Source: Pezicula radicicola (lineage: Eukaryota > Ascomycota > Leotiomycetes > Helotiales > Dermateaceae). Taken from it: a stretch of DNA of 64,000 bases. The DNA is taken from NCBI GenBank assembly GCA_003008705.1, contig PDUO01000049.1, positions 248,001 to 312,000 on the forward strand, given 5' to 3'. The notes beneath the pieces were generated by a model. It worked only from the letters and a program-made list of their open reading frames with translations. It ran no database searches and was not told where the DNA came from. Shown here piece by piece: positions 42,637 through 54,267 of the stretch (position 1 is the first letter of the stretch; each line of letters opens with the position of its first letter). The translations under genes and the position numbers were made by a program.

Positions 42637-43896
42637 ATGTCCCTCAGCAAAGAACCCGCAACCTCCATCGAGCTCCATAGACGAAGTTATCGACTTCCTA
42701 GTCAGCCAACTGTGGTTGTCTGTGTCGATGGATTCGATCCCGAGTACCTTCAGAGAGGTTGCGAAGACGGTATTCTACCAAATCTATTCAAATTCATTTC
42801 ATCCGGATTTCACGTAACCGCCAAATGTGCAATGCCTTCCTTGACAAATCCAAACAACGTCTCGATCATCACAGGCGTCCCAACCTGCGTCCACGGTATT
42901 TCAGGGAATTACTACCTCGACCGAGTCACAGGCACAGAACACATGGTGCTGGATGATTCATTACTACGAGGATCCACGATTTTAGAACAGATGGGGAACA
43001 ACGGCGTACGAGTTGCTGCAATTACCGCCAAGGACAAATTGAGAAAGATCATCAATCATGGTCTATCGCCTTCGAAAGGCGCCATATGCTTTTCTGCTCA
43101 ATATGCAAAGGATGCCACCAAAGCGGAGCACGGTATCAGTGATGTCGAGCAATGGTTGGGACGCCCAACGCCCGAGCAATATTCAGGAGACCTCTCCATT
43201 TACGTCCTTGACGCCGGGCTCAAATTACTTGAAGAAAATCGAGCCGACCTTTTTTATCTCACACTTTCAGACTACATTCAACATAAATACCCACCCGGGT
43301 CCCCAGAATCGAACAAGTTCATGCAAAGCCTCGATGCTCGCCTTGGAAAGTTTGTAGAACTAGGAGCGATCGTGGCGGTGACGGCAGATCATGGAATGAG
43401 CGACAAGTCGAACGATGACAACTCTCCCAACGTCCTTTTCTTGGAAGACGAATTAAATTCGAAGTGGCCGAAAAGTCGAGCAAGAGTTATATGTCCGATC
43501 GCTGACCCTTTTGTGAGACATCATGGAGCCTTGGGGTCATTTGTCCGAGTCCACCTGAGAGGTGAGGCCAATAATGTTGATGAAATTGTCCAATTTTGTC
43601 GGTCGCTTTCTCAAGTCGAGACTGCATATACAGGAGAAGAAGGTGCGGCTTTGTTGGAGATGCCACCGGATTACGAGGGCGATATTGTTGTTATTTCAAC
43701 GAAAAATGGAGTCATTGGCAGCACGAAGGAGGAGCATGACTTATCCCAGCTGCAATGGTTCAGATTGCGTTCACATGGCGGTCTGTCTGAGCAAATGATT
43801 CCATTGATAAGGTCTACGCCTCTGAGCCACGGAGATCGAGTCGAGCCGGAGACATGGAGAAACTTTGATGTTTTTGACCTTGCTCTCAATTGGTGA
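42637..43896 (+). CDS. phnA: Phosphonoacetate hydrolase (alkaline phosphatase superfamily)
   Basis: Single exon, 419 aa from the ATG at 42637; an upstream ATG at 42526 would add 37 unlike residues. It should cleave the C-P bond of phosphonoacetate to acetate and phosphate, using two zinc ions. Visible marks are VVVCVDGFDPEYL (metal Asp about D31), CAMPSLTNPNNVSIITGVP (nucleophile Thr about T70), HGISGNYYLD, YLTLSDYIQHKYPPGSPES (Asp/His metal ligands), VAVTADHGMSDK (Asp-His pair) and the final His in RLRSHGGLSEQMIPLI. This set fits PhnA better than generic nucleotide pyrophosphatases. No signal peptide is seen. Fungal copies are known but scattered; bacterial origin of the family is possible. 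It ends 245 bp from a convergent Zn2Cys6 regulator, a natural candidate for its control. Confidence 0.88.
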   Translation: MSLSKEPATSIELHRRSYRLPSQPTVVVCVDGFDPEYLQRGCEDGILPNLFKFISSGFHVTAKCAMPSLTNPNNVSIITGVPTCVHGISGNYYLDRVTGTEHMVLDDSLLRGSTILEQMGNNGVRVAAITAKDKLRKIINHGLSPSKGAICFSAQYAKDATKAEHGISDVEQWLGRPTPEQYSGDLSIYVLDAGLKLLEENRADLFYLTLSDYIQHKYPPGSPESNKFMQSLDARLGKFVELGAIVAVTADHGMSDKSNDDNSPNVLFLEDELNSKWPKSRARVICPIADPFVRHHGALGSFVRVHLRGEANNVDEIVQFCRSLSQVETAYTGEEGAALLEMPPDYEGDIVVISTKNGVIGSTKEEHDLSQLQWFRLRSHGGLSEQMIPLIRSTPLSHGDRVEPETWRNFDVFDLALNW

Positions 43897-44141
43897 TTGG
43901 CATCATTGTAGGTCTAAGAGCGAGGGAAGAGTTAAATAAGAAGGGCAAGTCTTGGTGGAAGTCATGTGTTGTTAAGTTACATGGAGTGCTGTGCCATAGC
44001 CGAGTCTTGAGAATGCAGCTGTTGTGCTGATCATTTTGCGATACGACAACGCCCATTTTATTTATGATAAACGTATCGAAATTTTCCTACTTGGATACTG
44101 ATCTAATTTGTTCATCATGGATTTATCGCCTGCGGGAATTT

Positions 44142-46230
44142 TCAATGATTGTTTAAGCCGAAAAGGTCGAAAGAAAACTGATTGGGGTTAGTCGACAAAA
44201 CGTTATGATCTCCATGACAGTCCAGGTCAAAAGAAAGTTCATTAGGGTTAGTTGATAAATCATTATGATCTCCAAGATAGTCCAGCACCGAAGAATTGCC
44301 TCCAATATTGTCAAAAGCGAACAGGGTGTTGTCTAGAGACTCGGTCGTATGCCCACCATCAAAATTATTGACAACAAGCTGAGGGCGTTCATTCATGAAT
44401 TTTTCCAAGCTCTTCGCAATACTAAGCAGAGGATGATTGGAGTGAACTCTTGTGGAACAAGCCCGGAAAACGTTGACTAGCTGGTTGAGTGCATTGGACA
44501 CCTCGTTCTTATCGAGGCCGCACACAGTTGGTTCTTGTCCCCACGCTTTTATCAAGGAAACAGATGCGAAAGCAATCATGGTACCGAAATAAGACGGTAA
44601 TTTCTCCAGACACCTTTGTATTTCATTCTCCCACGCAGCGGATCGAACGATAGATAAAGCGCTCCCAAGAGCACAACGTTCGAATCTTTCCATTCCGTTT
44701 GGAGTGACTGATGATTTTGCATATCTCTGCGAAGTGCCTCTGAATGTATGCGAGAAAAGATATAGTTTGGCACAATGCGCGTATAGATCAAACATCTGTC
44801 GAGAAAAGGCGCCTAGATCATCATCAATGGCAATTGTGTCGACCAGATCTGCATGCCAGGTGTCATAAGTACAGCTCAGAGAGTCTAATTCAGCAACTCG
44901 TTGGTTGGCAATAGAAGCCTCAGTATCGGCTCCGAAGATGTCAAAGACACGACTGCTGATCGACCAGAGATCGACTTGCCCAATAAGCTTCACATCTTCA
45001 GCTGTGGAAAACTCGCTTTGCAAGAAAGTTTTGGGGCTTTTCAGTGATCGGAATTCACGCGTCATTGGCGGCTTCCCGTAAATGAGAGAGCAATGGTGAT
45101 CACATATATAAACCAGGAAGTATAGGCGGGTACGCTCGTAGCATTCTTTTTTCTTATGTGGCATTTTTGTGATACACCGATGCAGATTTAGATCCACAGC
45201 CATACGAACGGCTATCATAGAGGTCAATCGCTACTTTATATAAATCGTAGGGGATTTTTTACACATACCTAAGCCGACAAGTGTCGAGGACACCTTATTT
45301 AGCCAAAAAGCTCCAATGCAAAGAGCACGAACATCATCGAAACTAGGGTGTCTAGAAAAGACATTACTTGACACCTCATCGATGAACGCATCATAGCATT
45401 TTTGATAATCTGTTGAAGCTGTGCAGAAGGCACCTACGGTACAGATGGCAGCTGTTAAAAGTGCAGACCTAGCTCGAATATTGGCGAGGCAGTCATCCCG
45501 TACTAGGATCCGATGGATACAAGGATCTAGAGATTCATGATAGATTTTGAAGTATTCTTCTGCTGCTTCGAGAGAGATCAGTCCCCATGAAATCAAGTCT
45601 GGCTTGTAACCAGAATGTGTTCCGTGCTCAGTAAACGTGAGAGTTATTATAGACGATCCTGGAAAGGAGCCGAGGTTACAAGCAAGGTTCAACGAAACTT
45701 CGCTGGCGGGCTCGGATTGTCTATCCAAAGAATTAGATTCAGCTCTGATATCTTCCGTGGCGCAGCCTGCGACCATTGGCGAAAAACCTTGAGCATTTAG
45801 GGACGAGGAAGGTAAGCTATTCCGCTGGTTTTCTCCGAGCCTCAGAGCTTCTTCAATTTTACTCATTCTCTGCTCCATGTCTTCTTGCCATCTAGATTCA
45901 TGATCAGACCATGATTCACGTTTACATCTCATTAAGCAACGGGGTTCAGTTTTTCTTACCCAATATCGTTCTCCAAGAGCATCTGCAGACTCTTATTTAC
46001 CGTACACGGAAGTCCACGGATTCTGCAGCGGCTGCACGGCGGATTCGAGTTATTCATATGGCATTTTATCTAATAATCCATCAAATCAACGTCAATTCAA
46101 ACAACATTATATCCCAATTTACCTTTTGTTTGCGACATGCTACACAGGCTGTGATCTTCCGGCTAATATCTGGAAGGCTTCGGTCGCCGAATGACTCCCG
46201 AAGAGCCATTGCTGCTGATGGGGGAGTCAT
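44142..46230 (-). CDS. Zn2Cys6 transcription factor with fungal middle homology region
   Basis: Four exons: 46230-46123, 46069-45960, 45891-45269 and 45211-44142, 636 aa, every junction GT..AG and in frame. The ATG-like start at 45932 lies inside intron 2. The cluster is C29, C32, C39, C48, C51, C58 (ACVACRKQK, then IKCHMNNSNPPCSRC, then RIRGLPC), with intron 1 falling between RKQK and IKC as in many fungal regulators. A coiled linker WQEDMEQRMSKIEEALRL follows, then the Fungal_trans domain: WGLISLEAAEEYFKIYHESL, AVRMAVDLNLHR formed across intron 3, ERTRLYFLVYICDHHCSLIY, GKPPMTRE. The C-terminus is acidic with two near-copies of a 16-residue unit (GDHN.LSTNPN..SFDL), likely an activation region. 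Convergent with phosphonoacetate hydrolase. Confidence 0.9.
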
Positions 46231-47234
46231 CACCGAGAAGTAAAAGTACAGGCTGCGAAGTTAGATGCGTCTGTAAATTGGTCTTAAAGATATGCAGAGT
46301 GCAAATAATTATAGAAGGATGGCCACCATAACACTATTACGTGCTAAGGGTCGGAGTTCGTGCCGAGTCTATGCCCGTCGGCCTAACCCCCTCGGGTGTA
46401 GTAGGCATTTGGCAGTAGCAAGAAAAGTGCTATGTTAAGCGAGGAGGGTTGCCCCCCCGTAGGAGCAAGAAAGTTGAAGCTTATAGTAGATATAAAAAGA
46501 GACATTTAGAGCTTGAAATTTAAATTTTGAAGCTAATAACCTCCTTAAGAAGTTTTAGTAAGTTAAAGTGCTTGAAAGTGTTATAACAGGCTAGATATAT
46601 TATTTCGGGAGAACATATGTTACCCTAGGAATCTAAGTACCTACTCCGAGTATACAATTCTAGATAAATCTATTAATGATAGAAAGTTAAATCAAGTTTT
46701 AAAGTGGGACTTCAACATTAACTCTTTTACTTAAAAGACATGAATTTTCACCAGTTCGTTTTCTTTTGCAAGCCTAATTTAAATAAGTAGTATGTTGTAG
46801 CTGTGTTATAGGGAGAAAGGTTTCAAGGATGAATAGGCAGACATTCTCGATTAAGATGTCGTTGCATGAGGGGCTGCAGGTAAAGGTGTACCAATAATGA
46901 GCAACCAATACATGTCACAACAGAAACAAGAAACCACATGTGATGTAAAACTGGCCTGCTGTTATTGGTTACCATATTTTCGGTAGGATATCACAAAGCG
47001 TTTTTCAGCCGAAAACCCGCAGCGGCGGTGTTTGCTGCTTACATGTTTTGATCCAGAAATTGTGCTGGGCATTTGATAGTGCGAAATATTTCTAATCTAT
47101 GGGTGCTGGAGGATGGCCGAGAGTGACTCATGATGGACCTCTTGGACCTCCTGGAGCATAACAACCAACGGTGAAGGTGGATCTCCGAAGACTTCTTCCC
47201 AGTGGTCTATGATTGAAGCGGAATACATTTAGCG
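46231..47234. other. AT-rich intergenic region
   Basis: No gene. A copy of the TTCGTGCCGA repeat word lies at about 46356-46381, beside CCCGTCGGCC and a GC-rich patch to 46470. The remainder is AT-rich. Confidence 0.5.
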
Positions 47235-48758
47235 TCATTCTATACCCTTTTGCCTAGTCTGCAGGTTCATTAAAGACGGCGCGTTCGGCTTCAATTCTAT
47301 TTGCATCATGATTAGCAGTTTCATCTTAAGTGGGATAGAGTAACGAACCCGCTGTTTCGCAATGTCTGGTATCTTCTGACTATCTTGCAATAAACTCTCT
47401 AGACTCTGGATTTGCTCATCTCGTTTGACGAGCTTTCTCTCTGCAATAGCAACTTCCTTTTTTAAATCTTGGTTCTGCTCAACAAGTTGTCGCGCCACAT
47501 GACAAAGTTTTTCCAGATTATTTTCCAAAAAGTTCATTTTCTTCTTCTCATTCTGTCGCTTCTGTTGAGTCAATTTTAGCGTCTCATCTAAGTCGCGTTC
47601 AAGTTCCAAAAGACGCTCGCACCGTATCTCGAGATCATGCATGAATTGCTTCTTCATAGCGTTCAATTCGTCCATTTGCGGCTGGACGGTTTCGTCGTTT
47701 GCTATGCTCCTGTAGCTACTTGGCTCTCGGATCTCGGTGCGAGGCTGCACATGTTCTGTTGGAGTCTTGAGTCGGCTGCTGTCTGTCGATTTTTGGGTGA
47801 TGCTGGTCTTGATACCTTGGACAGCTTCGACTTGCGGGTCTTGTTTATCGGAGTATTCTTTCTGGAGACGGCCTTTAATCTCCAGATTTGCAGGAAGACG
47901 CCCAGTTTTGGGGTTTGTATTGCCTTCTTCACTAGCAGAATCGTCTTCACTGATATCAGACAGGATGTCATCATCCTGCTCACTATCATCATCGCTGGGT
48001 GAATGCTCCAGACCCTGCGACGCAATCAGCGTAGGCTCAGGTAAGAGCTCTCCAAACCCTATGTCCGGCTCAGGATCTCGAGAAGAGCTAGCGACATTGC
48101 CATCATCTACATCCAAAAAGCCTCTCCTGCCAATTTCCCTGACATATTCCATGATCGATTCCTTCCTCTCTCTAACAAAGGAGTCGTTGAAGCCCTCGCT
48201 CCTCAGTTCCTGTCTCAGCTCTCTCCATGCAGCCTTATCGTCTCCATCATAGCTCGATAACACAGTTCCCTCTTTACTGTCTGCTCTCCTAGCCGCAATT
48301 ATATCCAACGATTCCTTCATCTTCCGTATGTCCTCATGCAAATCCATATGTAAATGCCCATTAATTACCATCATATATGTCACCATCCTTATTCTTATTC
48401 GCCCCAAATCCAGCATCGGACCATTTCCAAAACGTATCTTAGTCCAAATATTCGCCTTCGCACGTTCACGCTCACTGAGAGCATCATATTTCTCGAGTGT
48501 CTTGTCAAGGTTACGGAGGATATTTCGCAGCCCTTTAATTGCGCGCCCTAATGCGTGTGTGCTGAGGTCGTTGTGGGGGTTGAGTGATGGCTCTGGTGAC
48601 GAGGCGGAGCTTTTTAGGCGAAGGAGGATAGAATGGAGGCAAGAGACGTCATGAGTTAGTTCATCGTGTTCGCCATATGCCCTGCGTGTGTTCTGGTAAA
48701 TCTTCCATGCGAGCTGTGTAAGGCCTACAATCTCTCCTACAGAGTAACCAAAAGACAT
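47235..48758 (-). CDS. Helo-like N-terminal domain protein with coiled coil
   Basis: One exon, 507 aa. The start MSFGYSVGEIVGLTQLAWKI resembles the fungal N-terminal domain of STAND-type proteins (Helo-like, PF17111 as I recall): a helical module in incompatibility and signalling proteins. Unlike those, no NACHT or NB-ARC P-loop follows. Instead residues about 160-215 are charged helices, about 225-290 are strongly acidic (SDDDSEQDDDILSDISEDDS), and about 365-470 are a long Lys/Glu/Leu heptad-rich coiled coil (LEIRCERLLELERDLDETLK, NFLENNLEKL, AIAERKLVKRDEQIQSLESL). The last 35 residues, after KQR, are less protein-like and may be read-through of an intron that starts near 47350. Predicted self-associating cytosolic protein. 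Family widespread, function unclear. Confidence 0.75.
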   Translation of the reverse strand: MSFGYSVGEIVGLTQLAWKIYQNTRRAYGEHDELTHDVSCLHSILLRLKSSASSPEPSLNPHNDLSTHALGRAIKGLRNILRNLDKTLEKYDALSERERAKANIWTKIRFGNGPMLDLGRIRIRMVTYMMVINGHLHMDLHEDIRKMKESLDIIAARRADSKEGTVLSSYDGDDKAAWRELRQELRSEGFNDSFVRERKESIMEYVREIGRRGFLDVDDGNVASSSRDPEPDIGFGELLPEPTLIASQGLEHSPSDDDSEQDDDILSDISEDDSASEEGNTNPKTGRLPANLEIKGRLQKEYSDKQDPQVEAVQGIKTSITQKSTDSSRLKTPTEHVQPRTEIREPSSYRSIANDETVQPQMDELNAMKKQFMHDLEIRCERLLELERDLDETLKLTQQKRQNEKKKMNFLENNLEKLCHVARQLVEQNQDLKKEVAIAERKLVKRDEQIQSLESLLQDSQKIPDIAKQRVRYSIPLKMKLLIMMQIELKPNAPSLMNLQTRQKGIE

Positions 48759-49163
48759 TGAATTCGTTGCGTGGTATGCTCGTCTCTAAATTTATGGTCG
48801 CAGCCTTGTCGAACTTCGCTGTCCAGGCGCAGGTGTCAAGTGAGGCAATAGAAATCGTATCCGGACATCACTTTCTTCGGTGGAAAATCGTTCAATAGTA
48901 GGTACATAGATGCACTGAGCGATAGAATAAGGTGTCTTTTGATGTTGCTTGTTGAGAGCGATCTTTGTATATCGTCGTCGAGGTGGGTTCTAACCACAAG
49001 GCTCCTGGACTGCGCTGTAATGCTTCACCAAATTTGGCAAGGCGCATATCTTTAAGAGATCCCTGTCCATCGGAGTGAAACTAAAATTTCCGCGAAATCC
49101 GAGGGGAAGCTGGTCTTGCAAATAACTATAATACTCTGTACTTAGTCTACTAACCCACCGCAG
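48759..49163. other. Promoter of the Helo-like gene and unresolved 5' part of the next locus
   Basis: Upstream sequence of the minus-strand Helo-like gene. Towards the right a perfect branch/acceptor pair (CTACTAACC, then CCGCAG at 49158-49163) shows that the next plus-strand locus has an upstream exon, but no convincing first exon could be read here because of stops. Confidence 0.4.
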
Positions 49164-50874
49164 TGGAAAGGGAAGAATTGGGGGCAAAAGTTTCGCTTAT
49201 TTTTGGCGACATACTGTAACAAAATATTCTGGATGATAGTAACCTTGATTGCGCCTGAGTTCTTAAATGGAAAAGCTTTATGCGACTGGATTTCTGTAAA
49301 GGCATCTGAGCGAGAGATGAATGAGAAGTATGCTTCCGTAGATGGAGCCCCTTGGACAATCACTCATTCGTTTTATGCCAACATGGGTGGATTTGTTAAT
49401 CTATTTACGCCTGAAACTCCTACATCATTCACGCAAGAGGAGCCGGAGCAAATAAAGACTATGCAGCCGAGTCTTTCGGGATACGACAACACTAAAGAAC
49501 AAGATACGCCTCCTGAGGTCGAGCTCCATGCTTCTCATCTAATTTCTTTAAACAATCTAGAACTCGAAGAAATAGCAAGTCCTCGCCCATCGAAACCAGC
49601 TTCTGCCGATTCTTCTCCTCTACATGAGATGCCTGAGTCTCAAAGTGCAGCTTCTGAGATCTCACAATTGGAGAATGCAGATGAGGTTGGCCAATAAGAC
49701 AACATTGACAATTTTACGAAATCGCTACCTGTCCTACATATGAGATGGAATTCTGCATATCTACAGTCCCAGCACCACCAACCACATGGATGTACTATCC
49801 AGGCTCACGGCAGTGGTGCAAACGCTAAGTGTTCTTGTCGAATGGATAGAAGTGCTAAATTTCAATTCATGCATGTCAACAACATAAAGGCGAATCCAAA
49901 ACCTTTCTATAACGGTCTTTTTCTGATTAATCCCGAGATACTACGCCTGCGTGTTGGTCTTCTCGATGACCATGTAAATCGTTCAGACGTGACAATAAAC
50001 AAGGATATTGTTAGTCTAGTCCTATACGAACTAGCAAATTAAGAGCACATGACACAAAGTCTCCTCGCCGTGCTTGGACTGAAATTAGCTCAATTTCAAG
50101 GAAATGCATGGGCAGTTGATTCACAACAGCTTTATCAGGCTCGAGATTACGAGATCATCACAACTCTACCTTCAGTTTCGAAGAATGAAATAAACTACCA
50201 GAGCAAGGGAGATTTCCTTTTGAAGGGACTAGCTATTATACAAGTCTTGCACTTGGTTATTCAAGTCATCATGAGATATCTTCAAAATCTCCCTTCCTCT
50301 CAGCTTGAAGTTGCTACGATCGCTTTTGCAGCTTGTAGCGTGGTTACTTATGCCCTATCCCTTCTCGAAACCGCAAGATGTTAAGACTCCTAGATATATT
50401 AAAGTAGCGCGGTATCCAACGGTCAAAGAGATGCTGACACTTATCGAGTGGGTACCTCAACGACCTTGGCTCCACGCCAGAGAAAGGAAATCTTATGCAA
50501 TTCCCAACCTTTCTATTCATCGAGGGAGTGGCATATTTTTCCTTCTTGGAACCTTGCTTGGAAGTACAGTATTTGGCAGTATTCACTGTATTGCATGGTA
50601 CTTCCACTTTCCGACAACTACGGAACTATGGTTACGGAGAACAGCTTCTATCTGTACAGTTATCCTACCATCGTTTAGCATGCTACTAATGATCCTGAGA
50701 GTTTATCACTCTAAGGGACACATTCCGACTGATATTTCATTTGGTGAACTCAACTTACTTACTTTGCTTACAATTATCTACACTGCCGCACGCATTATCC
50801 TAATTTACTTGTTGAAATATTTCAAACATTGTTTTTCCTTCCTCCAGCAGCATTTCAGACAACAGCCTAGCTAG
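49164..50874 (+). pseudogene. Multi-pass fungal membrane protein family member, broken
   Basis: From 49164 an exon reads WKGKNWGQKFRLF, then FWMIVTLIAPEF, WTITHSFYANMGGFV, to a stop at 49697. Later, 50049-50384 reads VSKNEINYQSKGDFLLKGLA, IIQVLHLVIQVIMRY, LPSSQLEVATIAFAACSVVT and ends out of frame. In the next frame from about 50350 follows KPQDVKTPRYI, a long hydrophobic tail (GIFFLLGTLLGSTVFGSIHC) and a stop at 50874. The order W...PE, T..HAFFANMGG, I.D.SKGD, Q..W...Q...R, LP.SQLE, KP.DV is that of a common Pezizomycotina membrane family of unknown role. A one-base change in the CCC run near 50355 explains the last frame switch. The middle part (49698-50048) has stops. Probably decayed, though extra introns cannot be excluded. 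Confidence 0.65.
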
Positions 50875-51942
50875 CTTCTATCCCTCATATTGGATAAGCA
50901 TATCCTTCATTTGTGGAATCTGCAAAATATGAGTGAAGGATTTAGGTTTGAACAACGAGATATCGAGTTAGAGTAGGCTGCGGCAGGGCTTGCAAATAAA
51001 AAAAGAGCGGATAAAATCTTATCAGTTTTAATAATAGAATCAAAATTTTAAGATCTACAACCGACGAGGAGGAATACTCCGACCGGGGAGGGCTATACCA
51101 AACTCCCTAGCACTCCTAATACCAGCACCATCATCACCAATACCAACCCCCCTCTCAAGAAAGCACAAAAACAAAGAAAATATAAAGAAAAATCGTTCTT
51201 GTCATCATGTATCTCGTTCCTCGTTTACAAACAATTACCCTGTTTGTTTATTTGTTAAAACTATAATAGATGGATGACATTACAGTAGTAGGAATTGAGA
51301 TAGGTTTGTTGGATTTATTAATAGAAAGATGAGAGGTGATATGCTTTGTAGTAAATTAATGTGAACGCTGGTAGTGTCCAGGTTTTGACTGGATGGATAT
51401 TGGTGGGAGGTAGTTTTTTTTCCTTTTGATGTGGAGGTAACGTGGTGACACCAAAGTTGCATTATGAGTTGTGGATAATTTACTGCCTACTTATTGATCA
51501 ATGAGTAAGGAATGCATTTCTAATGAAAGAATTATGTGTCAGCAGGTATTTGTAAGTAAGCAACATACCGAATGATTGAAATGAAGTAAGAGGTATCTTT
51601 AAACAGGGGACTATTTTCCGAGATATTTCGAGTCCATTGATGGGCAACGTTACGGTAACCGAGGAACAGTACACATAGTTAGATGATGGGGCAAATAGAT
51701 TTATTCGTGACTTCATTTACGACAGCCAACCTTCGCTATGCATCTCAACCAGACCAAAAAAAGAGATTCTTGATGCTCAACGCCGTTAAATACCCCCAGC
51801 CTGAATGATTCAACATATCCATCGGTCGAGAAACAGCCGAGAGACGGCAGCAAAAATAAAGTTTAAAAGTCCGGGGCCTGCGCTCTCAGCCGCGAAGATA
51901 CCCTTCCACCCAACCAGAACCTAACACCTACTCATGCAGTCA
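50875..51942. other. AT-rich intergenic region
   Basis: No gene supported. Short minus frames at 51280-51462 and 51498-51716 have no motifs. Marks the step from accessory DNA to the compact right block; the methyltransferase 3' end is at 51943. Confidence 0.5.
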
Positions 51943-53245
<1,303 letters not shown>

Positions 53246-54267
53246 GATTGCTAAGAGGTGTAGAGGATTGGGGAGGGTGGAGATGAGTGGTTGCAAAAGT
53301 ATGGTGGTGTGGATGTTCGTGAATGAGTAGGTAGACGCGTGGGATGTTTAGTTTTCCTCGAGCGGTCTGCCAAAAAAATGCGAAAGGCCGGAGGCAGAAA
53401 GAGAGCGAAATTCTCCACCTCTCCACACCGCCCGAGGATTAGCCTTGCTCTCAGCCTTGGGAAAAGACCTGGATGGCTTACCTGGAGTAGTTCGTGGAAA
53501 AAACCTGACTAAAGGCGGTAGAGTACGGAGGAGGTCTGAAGTTGTCCGAGGAATTTTCAAGAGAAAGTTTAACTCGAAGAGTTGAAAGAGGACAATGCTG
53601 TAGATAGATACAAAGAGAAGCAGTGGATACAATGTGAGTCTAATTTCCCGCAATAATGAAAGAGTACCTATGAGCGTCTGAGGGCAGATATTAATAATTA
53701 GTCTCAATAGCATAATAGTCGTACCGATCACGTGACCCAGATTCCTCTCGGTGGTCATAATTTAAGATTATGTTATCTTGGTTAAGCGCTTTCGGTTCAA
53801 GCAAACAGTTTTGTCTTGGCGCCAGTTGTCAATGCTTAAGGTAGGTATTTATTCCTTTATTCCTTTATTCCTTTATTCATTTAATCTTTTGGCTTTTTTT
53901 GGTTCCAAATTCGAAATGACCCCAAAAATGCAAAAGCTCAGAAGGCTGAGCTCGCCAAAACTCGCTAAGGATAAAAAAGTTAGCCTTGCCCCGCCAAAGC
54001 CGAGAAAATAGCAGAGTCATCCACTTCTCCATCGCGCCTCGAAAATTGTTTGCTTCGAAACTTCGCATTTCAACTGCACACCCACCGCAACTCGATCCAA
54101 CCTCCATCCAATCACACACCACCATATTGACATTCTCAACATCTTCTTCAACACTGGGCATCACCTTGATATCTTCTTGCTCTCTGCTTACAGTCCTTGA
54201 ACTACGACTGCTACAGTCGCTGTCGCACATCACATCTTGAGTCAAAGGAGGGGTCGTCGTCGCCAAT
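53246..54267. other. Divergent promoter of the methyltransferase and Brf1 genes
   Basis: About 1 kb with no supported gene. The minus frame at 53758-53348 and plus frame at 53986-54240 show no motifs. Three tandem TTTATTCCT-type units lie at about 53848-53880. The last 200 bases are a CA/CT-rich fungal 5' leader. Confidence 0.5.

Noticed and set aside
45892..45959. ATG at 45932 as start of the second regulator
   Set aside because: It lies in intron 2; upstream exons carry the zinc cluster in frame.
53348..53758. 136-codon minus frame upstream of the methyltransferase
   Set aside because: No homology-like motifs; it occupies the divergent promoter and has no splice or start support.
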